Shown here piece by piece: positions 5,424 through 10,578 of a DNA stretch of 10,578 nt. The stretch comes from Minisyncoccota bacterium (GTDB taxonomy: Bacteria; Patescibacteriota; Minisyncoccia; UBA6257; 1-14-0-10-40-38), in NCBI GenBank assembly GCA_020052135.1, contig JAGVPS010000103.1, forward strand, positions 1 to 10,578. Direction: 5' to 3'. The notes beneath the pieces were generated by a model. It saw only the letters and a program-made list of their open reading frames with translations. It was not told the DNA's origin and made no database searches. A program made the translations under genes and the position numbers. Numbering within the stretch: position 1 is the stretch's first letter; each line of letters starts with the position of its first letter.

Positions 5424-6260
5424 TCATGATACTACTCTCAGATCCCACGTGAGACCAATTTTTGAGAGGTTCCACACAAACCATTTTGGCGGATCAAAGC
5501 TCCACCAACGGATCCCTGTTCTGTAATCCCCGGGGTAACGATGGTGTCGATTATGCCCACCGCCCTCTCCAAAGGTGATCACGGAAACAAGCCAACTATT
5601 TCGCGCAGAAATGTTTTGAAGATACGGGCGCGTGCCGATAAGGTGTGCAAACGAATTTACTGAAAACGTCGCGTGATATTGGAGGGTGAGTCCCAATGCT
5701 GAAACAATGAGAAACGCACCCACGAGGTCGCCCCAGAGGAAACCGAGGAGTACCGGAAGCACAACCCCTACTACGAGACCAATGGGAACGTACCAGCGAT
5801 GTTGAAACGCAACCAACGCATCACGCTCAAGATCTCTCACATTGCTAAAATCAATCGGGCGGCCAACCCTGAGCACCCATCCTATGTGTGAGTTCCAAAA
5901 CCCACGATTGACTCCGTAAGGATCTTGATCGGTATCCGTGAACCCGTGATGATTCCGATGGTCTGATGCCCACTTCATAACTGAATTTTGGAACGACGCC
6001 GCTCCAAAAAGCAAATAAAAAATCTGAACAACTCTAGAACACTCGTACGCGCGATGCGTGTAGTAGCGGTGATACCCGGTGACGCCGAGCGCACGCAGGC
6101 AGAAGAAGATCACCGCAAGAATGATAGTGGGCCACGAAAAGTGAAATGTCGCGTATACTACTCCGCACACTCCAAGCAGGTGCACCAAAGAAAGAAACAC
6201 GATGTTCATCCAGTTTGGTTTATCGTATTTCTCATCAACTACAGCCGTCTCATTTTTCAC
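5424..6260 (-). CDS. Membrane acyl-CoA (delta-9 type) fatty acid desaturase
   Basis: A 278-residue integral membrane di-iron desaturase of the stearoyl-CoA desaturase/OLE1 family. All three histidine boxes are present: HRYYTH (H64, H69), HRNHH (H101, H104, H105) and HNRHH (H236, H239, H240). Extra family histidines also appear in NSHIGW (H125) and NSFAHLIG (H206). Hydrophobic helices lie near residues 20-38, 43-60, 76-92, 155-177 and 180-197. It would insert a cis double bond in acyl chains and adjust membrane fluidity. The start is GTG at 6260, chosen because AAGGAG stands 6 nt upstream and no in-frame ATG precedes. It is transcribed alone between a -10-like TATAGT (6322-6327) and a strong terminator. 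No partner ferredoxin or fatty-acid gene is visible in the window. Confidence 0.92.
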   Translation of the reverse strand: MKNETAVVDEKYDKPNWMNIVFLSLVHLLGVCGVVYATFHFSWPTIILAVIFFCLRALGVTGYHRYYTHRAYECSRVVQIFYLLFGAASFQNSVMKWASDHRNHHGFTDTDQDPYGVNRGFWNSHIGWVLRVGRPIDFSNVRDLERDALVAFQHRWYVPIGLVVGVVLPVLLGFLWGDLVGAFLIVSALGLTLQYHATFSVNSFAHLIGTRPYLQNISARNSWLVSVITFGEGGGHNRHHRYPGDYRTGIRWWSFDPPKWFVWNLSKIGLTWDLRVVS

Positions 6261-6321
6261 CTCACGCTCCTTATGTTTGTAAACTTGGGATAGAAAATCG
6301 AAAAATCAAATAACTTCTTTT

Positions 6322-6327
6322 ACTATA
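6322..6327 (-). promoter_or_regulatory. Putative -10 of the desaturase gene
   Basis: TATAGT on the minus strand, about 60 nt upstream of the GTG start. It would give a leader of about 55 nt carrying the AAGGAG ribosome-binding site. No convincing -35 is seen. Confidence 0.35.
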
Positions 6328-6372
6328 CTCCTAATGTTCTGAAAAACATATAATATTCAAAAAAACGAACCT

Positions 6373-6414
6373 AAAAAAATAGGCGACATGCGCATCCGTG
6401 ATGCGCGTGCCGCC
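6373..6414 (-). terminator. Orphan intrinsic terminator on the minus strand
   Basis: GGCGACATGCGCATC (6382-6396) and GATGCGCGTGCCGCC (6400-6414) pair over 15 positions with one mismatch and one wobble around a 3-nt loop. On the minus strand the hairpin is followed by TA and seven T. No minus-strand gene ends here. It may insulate the desaturase promoter from antisense transcription of the genes at 6515-7295. Confidence 0.65.
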
Positions 6415-6501
6415 GAAACATTGTCACAGTACTGATCCAGTGTGTAAAGATATCCGGTTTTTTACGACGTGTTAATTTTTTGCTCCCACTTCCCCATACG
6501 C

Positions 6502-6507
6502 TATACT
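6502..6507 (+). promoter_or_regulatory. -10 box of the small membrane protein gene
   Basis: TATACT lies 7 nt before the ATG at 6515, so transcription should begin at or within a base of the ATG. TTTGCT at 6479-6484 would be a weak -35 at a 17-nt spacing. Confidence 0.6.
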
Positions 6508-6514
6508 TATATAT

Positions 6515-6733
6515 ATGAAGAAAGCAGAATCGCTCGTGCGCTACTTCGCACGCAATATAGGCATTGTCATTGGACTTGTACTCATTTGGCGGGGCATGTG
6601 GATACTCTTGGATGGCATTGATCGGTTCTTTTTTGGAGGCGACCACATACTCACAGCCTTCGGCGGCATTGTTGTGGGACTCCTTATTCTTTACCTGCCA
6701 GATAAAGATCTGAAAGAAATTCAAAAGCTTTAA
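6515..6733 (+). CDS. Small two-helix membrane protein of unknown function
   Basis: A 72-residue protein with a basic N-terminus and two hydrophobic helices: about residues 14-33 (NIGIVIGLVLIWRGMWILLD) and 44-60 (HILTAFGGIVVGLLILY). Both termini carry charged residues and should face the same side, most likely the cytoplasm, by the positive-inside rule. No known family was recognised. Coding is supported by a TATACT box 7 nt ahead of the ATG, with no room for a ribosome-binding site, and by a terminator-like hairpin right after the TAA. It is transcribed alone. Confidence 0.7.
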   Translation: MKKAESLVRYFARNIGIVIGLVLIWRGMWILLDGIDRFFFGGDHILTAFGGIVVGLLILYLPDKDLKEIQKL

Positions 6734-6736
6734 ACC

Positions 6737-6766
6737 AAAGCGGACTATCGGAACGGTTTGCTTTTT
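6737..6766 (+). terminator. Terminator after the small membrane protein gene
   Basis: AAAGCGGAC and GGTTTGCTTT pair, with some G-T pairs, and run into five T. It starts 3 nt after the stop codon. The stem is weak in places, and its 3' half overlaps the -35 of the next promoter. Confidence 0.5.
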
Positions 6767-6786
6767 ATAAGAGATTAGGTTATAGT
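6758..6786 (+). promoter_or_regulatory. Promoter of the Cys-rich protein gene
   Basis: TTGCTT (6758-6763), 17-nt spacer, TATAGT (6781-6786). The leader would be about 38 nt and carry the strong AGGAGGG ribosome-binding site at 6820-6826. Confidence 0.55.
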
Positions 6787-6830
6787 TGCTACTTTCCTAT
6801 TTGGCAGGGCGGTTTTTTTAGGAGGGCACA

Positions 6831-7295
6831 TTGTCATTTTCTGTAGATGAGGAGGTTTTCGTCGCCGACCCAGAGCATCCTTGCTTTGGAGCAGACGGTA
6901 GAGTTGTCGCTGTCCACGGAAGAGGCCTTAGTCGCATCGTCAAAATTGTCCTTGATGAGTACGATGTGATGCGTTTGTGTCTCAGAGTGTCAGGCCCCGT
7001 GGGTATTGTTCCGAGAAGCCTTGGAAGAACCAGTAGCCGTATCGCTCGCGAGCAGTATGCCATAGAACTCTTCCAAAAGATGGACTTGAGAGTGAGAAGA
7101 GTGTTTCTGCTTCCCTACTTCTTCGAGCCCGGAAATCCATGCATGAAAAACTGCTGTCCGAGAATGGCTACGCGGAGGAGTCTTGTCTACGAAGACCCGC
7201 AGCATGTCACCGAGTATGACCTCTGCCGTCTCTGCCACCAGGAATGGCACAAACAGAGGACGTGCGTTTTTCCTGCTCGGCCCTTCACTACTTGA
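6831..7295 (+). CDS. Cys-rich hypothetical protein, TTG start
   Basis: A 154-residue protein that was not recognised. The N-terminal 45 residues (EVFVADPEHPCFGADGRVVAVHG and a later VKIVLDEYDV) look like a small beta barrel of the SH3/KOW kind; this is a guess from pattern only. The C-terminal third is rich in possible zinc ligands: C104, C108, C109, C132, C135, H136, H140 and C145, including CRLCHQEWH. It could therefore be a zinc-binding nucleic-acid or adaptor protein. The start is TTG at 6831, set by AGGAGGG 4 nt upstream; the first in-frame ATG is far inside, at residue 47. It is a single-gene unit with its own promoter and a strong terminator at 7311-7338. Its Shine-Dalgarno start contrasts with the leaderless neighbour. 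Confidence 0.65.
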   Translation: MSFSVDEEVFVADPEHPCFGADGRVVAVHGRGLSRIVKIVLDEYDVMRLCLRVSGPVGIVPRSLGRTSSRIAREQYAIELFQKMDLRVRRVFLLPYFFEPGNPCMKNCCPRMATRRSLVYEDPQHVTEYDLCRLCHQEWHKQRTCVFPARPFTT

Positions 7296-7310
7296 CGCCC
7301 ACGGGCGTTT

Positions 7311-7338
7311 GGCGAGGTTCACCCCTCGTCATTTTTTT
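7311..7338 (+). terminator. Intrinsic terminator of the Cys-rich protein gene
   Basis: GGCGAGG (7311-7317), 6-nt loop, CCTCGTC (7324-7330), then A and seven T. The 7-bp stem has one G-T pair. It lies 15 nt after the TGA. Confidence 0.85.
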
Positions 7339-7404
7339 ACAAAAAAACAAGGCGAATTTCGGATGCGCACAATTTTTTAACGAAGATTCCCCTATTACTG
7401 AAAT

Positions 7405-7431
7405 AAAAAAAACCGCTGATTTCTCAACGGT
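7405..7431 (-). terminator. Intrinsic terminator of the RHH regulator gene
   Basis: On the minus strand ACCGTTGA and TCAGCGGT form an 8-bp stem closed by a GAAA tetraloop and followed directly by an uninterrupted T-run. It begins 4 nt after the TAG of the regulator gene. Confidence 0.85.
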
Positions 7432-7435
7432 CACC

Positions 7436-7666
7436 CTACATCAGAAAGAGAGTTTCTCGCTTGCCGCGAGGAGTAGATTGTACGAACACTTTTCCCCCAT
7501 TGTCTCGCACAACGATCAGTATCTGGAAGGCCTCGACCGCTCTCCGAACAACTTCTGTCATGCTATCGGCGCCGATCTGATTTTGGAGAGCGCCAATTTT
7601 GTCCTTGATGTCTCCGGATAGAGCAAGATTCAGGCGAGTTCGATCTTCAAGTGTTTTGCGAGTCAT
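7436..7666 (-). CDS. Ribbon-helix-helix (CopG-like) DNA-binding protein
   Basis: A 76-residue protein with a ribbon-helix-helix fold: strand RTRLNLAL (about residues 9-16), helix SGDIKDKIGALQNQI (17-31), turn, and helix SMTEVVRRAVEAFQILI (35-51). The tail continues GGKVFVQSTPRGKRE. It should act as a dimer binding DNA with the paired strands. No toxin gene is next to it, so an antitoxin role has no support here. The upstream region carries a consensus-like promoter and a perfect 9-bp palindrome in the leader, suggesting autoregulation. The ATG at 7666 follows a GGAAGGAAG purine run within ribosome-binding distance. It is a single-gene unit ending in a strong terminator. Confidence 0.78.
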   Translation of the reverse strand: MTRKTLEDRTRLNLALSGDIKDKIGALQNQIGADSMTEVVRRAVEAFQILIVVRDNGGKVFVQSTPRGKRETLFLM

Positions 7667-7705
7667 CTACTACTTCCTTCCGGTGGTGTTAGAATTCGGA
7701 TATTG

Positions 7706-7729
7706 CACAACCTTACCGAGAAGGTTGTG
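7706..7729. promoter_or_regulatory. Palindrome in the leader of the RHH gene
   Basis: CACAACCTT (7706-7714), 6-nt centre, AAGGTTGTG (7721-7729): a perfect 9-bp inverted repeat just downstream of the predicted transcription start. A further half-site CAACCTT lies at 7781-7787, next to the -35. It is a candidate operator for the RHH protein, or an mRNA hairpin. Confidence 0.55.
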
Positions 7730-7742
7730 AGATCTGCAAAAT

Positions 7743-7771
7743 AGCATAAATCATCAAATGGTTTTTGTAAA
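7743..7771 (-). promoter_or_regulatory. Promoter of the RHH regulator gene
   Basis: Minus strand: TTTACA (7766-7771), exact 17-nt spacer, TATGCT (7743-7748). The leader of about 70 nt contains the palindrome 7706-7729. It lies in the gap after truB, giving the regulator its own transcription start. Confidence 0.65.
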
Positions 7772-7810
7772 TAGAAACTGCAACCTTTTACCAAAGGCAT
7801 AACAAACCTC

Positions 7811-8623
7811 TTAAAAACTCTTCGTCCAAAAGCCAAACGATTTGAAATGCATATATTTTCCGATGTTTGTTCGCGTGATGGAGTACGCAAGCCCAGAAAC
7901 GCCTAACGCTTCTCCAATTTTTTCCGCGAGCGTGCGGATATAGGTGCCGCTCGAAACGATTGCGCTGAGACGTGCGATGTAAAATTCATCGGTATTGGTA
8001 TTTACAAAAATTTCTTTCCAGCGCACGAGTATCGGCTGACGGCGAAAATCAGCACCCCATGCTTTGTCTAGATCAGTCACTGGAGCGAGTGAATGAATCT
8101 TATTAAAAATCTCTTGTTCAAGTTCTTCCTTTTGTACCATACGCATCTCGAGCAGACGAATAGCATAGATGGTTGATGCGCGCATCGGGATCTCTATCTC
8201 GTGCAAACGATTTTCAAGCGTCCATCTGTAAAGCGGTTTTCCGTTGACAGTTTTCGATGAAAAGCGAGGATATGCAAAGTTTTGCGCACCGATGAACTTT
8301 TTTGCCGCGCGTTTTATCGCGCGTTGATTAGGAACCAAAGACAGCGCGTTAGATTCAGCGAGCCCCAATACATCGCCCGTGTCGCTCGAAAAGCCGAAAA
8401 GAATCTGAAATTCATATTCTTTATCAAGACCGGTATATGCTTTTAGCTTTTTACATTCGTCCCCTATTAAAATCAAAAGCTTTCCTTCGGCCATCGGATC
8501 AAGCCGGCCTGCATACGCAAGCGGGATGTCCACGCCTAGTTTTTCTCTCACGCGATACTCTTCGGTTGCCTCAAGTGGCGTTTGACCTATTTTTTTCCAT
8601 ACTACGGCAGACTTTTTCAACAT
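7811..8623 (-). CDS. truB: tRNA pseudouridine-55 synthase TruB
   Basis: A 270-residue TruB-family enzyme that makes pseudouridine at U55 in the T-loop of tRNAs. The catalytic motif YAGRLDPMAEG places the nucleophile at D42. KEYEF around Y70, FAYPRFSSKTVNGKPLYRW (116-134) and SGTYIRTLAEKIGE (225-238) are the other family blocks. The N-terminal motif, usually KPxGxTS, is changed to KKIGQTP, so it is a divergent member. No separate C-terminal PUA domain is obvious. The ATG overlaps the stop of the transporter gene by one base (TAATG), so translation is probably coupled and both genes share the promoter at 10033-10041. Functional identity is firm. Confidence 0.88.
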   Translation of the reverse strand: MLKKSAVVWKKIGQTPLEATEEYRVREKLGVDIPLAYAGRLDPMAEGKLLILIGDECKKLKAYTGLDKEYEFQILFGFSSDTGDVLGLAESNALSLVPNQRAIKRAAKKFIGAQNFAYPRFSSKTVNGKPLYRWTLENRLHEIEIPMRASTIYAIRLLEMRMVQKEELEQEIFNKIHSLAPVTDLDKAWGADFRRQPILVRWKEIFVNTNTDEFYIARLSAIVSSGTYIRTLAEKIGEALGVSGLAYSITRTNIGKYMHFKSFGFWTKSF

Positions 8624-10026
8624 TACGCGATATATTGCGCGATGACTTTATACGCAAAAAATATATAGAAAAACGCGACGCCTACCATAACAATATTAGT
8701 GAACCATGACGGACGGAGCGGTTTTGGCAAATGGACGTTATTCATAAAAATAATAAGTGGCGTATAAAGCGCCATGGTGAGTCCGGACAAAACGCCTGAA
8801 ATAACGAGAAGCGCGAGTGGCTGTTTTAAGGGCACGAGTACGGCTCCGGCAAGCACGACGAGCACAATAATCGCGTAATACAGTTGCCCCATGGAGAATC
8901 GCTTAAACGGAACAAATACTTTTTGAAACGGGCCTGCGTGCGCGTTCGTATATATCATGTCTGATACCATCCGGGTCAGCGCATCGATAACAGCCCACAT
9001 GACGGAAAAGAGCATAAGGAATGCCATGACGAGAAAGAGCTTGAATCCCCAAGGACCAAGCACGTTGCCGAAAATATTTGCCTGTACCACCGCAACTTGC
9101 AATCCTTCGGGAATGAGCCCCATGGGACGGAGCACAAAGTACGCGTTCGCGCTGAGGAGAAAAAGAGTTATAAAACCGAGAAAAAAGAAAATGACTCCCT
9201 GATCAACGGTGACATAGCGCATCCAGTTCCGCCATGTATGCATGGTGTTTTCATCCGAAGTGTCAAAGGTATATCCGGTTGCCGCAATCGCTTCATTTTT
9301 ACCAGTGATCGGGTTTGTAATGCGGCCGGCATACGCTCCCATGCCCATCTGCCGGTCCCGATACCAGAGCGAAAAGGCAAGATTCAGCATCCCGCCCGCG
9401 CCAGAGAACACGATGGCGCCTAGCAGGATATTAATGTCTATACCCTGGGGCCAGCTACCAAATGAGAACGTTCCCTTGATTGCCGCTATAAAATCCGCCC
9501 AGGAAAGATTAAATGCGCTGATGACTACGAGGATGACAAAAAAAGTGGGAACAATAACTTTCAAAGATCGCTCAAGCATGCCGTACGCCGCCTTGCCGGA
9601 AAACGTAAGTACGAGCACGAGCGCGAGCGTGACCCACGACCAAAATATGTGCGCACCAAATCCGAAAAGGGCGCTGAGTGTCGTACCGATTGCGGATGCC
9701 CACCCCGGCCATATATAGATGAGAAGCGCTGCGGGAAGCCAGAAAAAAACACTCCAGCGGAAGATGCGGGCTGATGTGGTAAAAAATCCCTCGCCGGTCG
9801 CGAGCTCGTGCCGGATGATCTCGCGATTCAACACGAACTGACAACCAATACCGATGAGCGCGAACGAAAGGAGTGACAGACCATATTTAATCACCAGGTG
9901 CGGCCACAGGATAAGTTCGCCCGTGCCGATCGCAAGCCCCATAGCGACAATGCCCGCGCCAAGCGCCTTAGTCCACTGTGGCGGAGGAGGTAATACGCGT
10001 CGTTTAAGAGGCGGATAGTAGTCCAT
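8623..10026 (-). CDS. Divergent NRAMP-family membrane transporter
   Basis: A 467-residue membrane protein with about eleven hydrophobic helices, resembling the NRAMP branch of the LeuT-fold transporters. In helix 1, LGAGIVAMGLAIGTGELILWPH carries GTGE (34-37) where classic NRAMPs have the metal-binding DPGN. Helix 6 reads AIVFSGAGGMLNLAF (204-218) in place of the usual MPH motif. It is followed by RDRQMGMGAYAGRI, a block I associate with a side branch of NRAMP-like proteins. It probably moves a cation or small solute, but classic Mn/Fe transport should not be assumed since those ligands are missing. Translation starts 6 nt after a TATACT box, so the mRNA is leaderless. It sits between an FGGY kinase gene and truB. 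Confidence 0.78.
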   Translation of the reverse strand: MDYYPPLKRRVLPPPPQWTKALGAGIVAMGLAIGTGELILWPHLVIKYGLSLLSFALIGIGCQFVLNREIIRHELATGEGFFTTSARIFRWSVFFWLPAALLIYIWPGWASAIGTTLSALFGFGAHIFWSWVTLALVLVLTFSGKAAYGMLERSLKVIVPTFFVILVVISAFNLSWADFIAAIKGTFSFGSWPQGIDINILLGAIVFSGAGGMLNLAFSLWYRDRQMGMGAYAGRITNPITGKNEAIAATGYTFDTSDENTMHTWRNWMRYVTVDQGVIFFFLGFITLFLLSANAYFVLRPMGLIPEGLQVAVVQANIFGNVLGPWGFKLFLVMAFLMLFSVMWAVIDALTRMVSDMIYTNAHAGPFQKVFVPFKRFSMGQLYYAIIVLVVLAGAVLVPLKQPLALLVISGVLSGLTMALYTPLIIFMNNVHLPKPLRPSWFTNIVMVGVAFFYIFFAYKVIAQYIA

Positions 10027-10032
10027 AGAAAA

Positions 10033-10041
10033 AGTATACCA
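10033..10041 (-). promoter_or_regulatory. Extended -10 promoter of the transporter-truB unit
   Basis: Minus strand TGG-TATACT, then 6 nt to the ATG at 10026. No clear -35 is present. It fits in the 22-nt gap after the kinase gene and matches the element at 10-18 exactly. Confidence 0.65.
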
Positions 10042-10048
10042 CGCGAAC

Positions 10049-10578
10049 TTACGGGCTTACCGATGCCTCCTGCATTAATGTTGCGATGCCAAGCGCGGTA
10101 CCATCAAATATTTTTTGCGGCTGTACCGAGATTCCGGAAGCGATACGTTGTAGTTTCAAAAGTTCCGCGCTTTGCGTGATACCTCCGTCAACAATAAGCT
10201 TTGCTGGTTTGTGCGGAAGTTTTTTGATATAGGCGTTTACCGTGCAGACAATGTGGTTGAGAATAGGCGTCAGGGGCTTGGATTCATTGATCGCGTCTTG
10301 TATGCGCTTCCCCGACTGCTCGATTTTTGCCTCGAGCGCATACCAGGGCTGCTGTGGGTGCGGTATAAGCGTAGTATAAAAGTCCGGATATAATTTGAAA
10401 TGCACACCAAGCGACTGGAGGATAAACGTGCCGGTGCCATAGGTTACTTTTGTGGTGCCTTGATGCGTCCCCGCCGCCGCCAAGCTTGCTTGTTGATCGC
10501 CGCACACGGTCGTTACCGGAAGCGAAAACCCGAGTATATGCGGGGAGAGGTTTCCAAATGTGCTCTGCGATGGTTTTA
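10049..10578 (-). CDS. FGGY-family carbohydrate kinase, glycerol-kinase-like (partial, C-terminal part)
   Basis: The C-terminal part of a sugar/polyol kinase; the frame stays open to the window edge, so the N-terminal half is outside. Visible blocks of the second actin-like domain are VCGDQQASL, then KVTYGTGTFIL (phosphate binding; glycerol kinases have NTYGTG here), LIVDGGITQSAELLKLQRIASGISVQP (the adenosine region, as in LKVDGGA of GlpK) and DGTALGIATLM near the end. It would phosphorylate glycerol or a related polyol with ATP; which substrate cannot be told from this half. A GTG at 10505-10507 could be mistaken for a start, but the family sequence continues upstream of it (FGNLSPHILGFSLPVTT). 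Confidence 0.85.
   Translation of the reverse strand, partial: KPSQSTFGNLSPHILGFSLPVTTVCGDQQASLAAAGTHQGTTKVTYGTGTFILQSLGVHFKLYPDFYTTLIPHPQQPWYALEAKIEQSGKRIQDAINESKPLTPILNHIVCTVNAYIKKLPHKPAKLIVDGGITQSAELLKLQRIASGISVQPQKIFDGTALGIATLMQEASVSP

Noticed and set aside
6371..6724. 117-codon minus-strand open frame overlapping the small membrane protein gene
   Set aside because: It is the antisense of the gene at 6515-6733, runs into the hairpin/T-run at 6373-6414 and has no convincing domain or start signal.
7244..7621. 125-codon plus-strand open frame over the terminator region and the RHH gene
   Set aside because: It runs through the strong terminators at 7311-7338 and 7405-7431 and is antisense to the RHH gene; the translation looks non-natural.
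9242..9718. 158-codon plus-strand open frame inside the transporter gene
   Set aside because: It is the antisense shadow of a clear membrane transporter and shows no domain pattern.

Overview
The window looks like a piece of a small bacterial genome of the Patescibacteria (Candidate Phyla Radiation) type, perhaps a parcubacterium. This is an inference from short, tightly packed genes, a divergent minimal TruB, a free-standing S4 protein, two tiny ArsR regulators, and several start codons lying only 6-10 nt behind a -10 box, which implies leaderless mRNAs. No rRNA, tRNA, CRISPR array or insertion sequence was recognised, and no gene-free stretch exceeds about 255 nt.

Layout. At 29-223 (+) is a free-standing S4 RNA-binding protein. 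From 2805 down to 294 (-) runs the most distinctive block: arsR-like gene 2, then two tandem M14 carboxypeptidase paralogues, then arsR-like gene 1. Each arsR gene is bracketed by long palindromes (252-281 and 591-620; 2512-2545 and 2830-2865) that share an ATTC-N4-GAAT core. The second M14 protein has all the expected zinc and catalytic residues, while the first has lost most of them. This reads as an enzyme/pseudoenzyme pair anchored outside the membrane and under two related repressors.

From 5288 down to 2977 (-) lie a LexA repressor with a palindromic promoter region, a GIY-YIG/DUF4357 protein, a start-less Cys-rich mini frame, and a membrane-anchored DUF559-like nuclease. The nuclease part is visibly AT-rich and may have been acquired. 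At 6260-5424 (-) is a membrane acyl-CoA (stearoyl, delta-9 type) desaturase with a strong ribosome-binding site and a good terminator.

From 6515 to 7295 (+) are a small two-helix membrane protein and a TTG-started Cys-rich protein, each followed by a terminator. From 10578 down to 7436 (-) are the C-terminal part of a glycerol-kinase-like FGGY kinase (cut by the window edge), a divergent NRAMP-type transporter, TruB translationally coupled to it (TAATG overlap), and a ribbon-helix-helix regulator with its own promoter, a palindrome in its leader and a textbook terminator.

Two modes of translation initiation appear side by side: leaderless starts (29, 2805, 2453, 6515, 10026) and Shine-Dalgarno starts (6260 GTG, 6831 TTG, perhaps 7666). 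The best candidates for new biology are the doubly regulated M14 enzyme/pseudoenzyme locus and the lexA-GIY-YIG-zinc mini-frame-membrane nuclease cassette.
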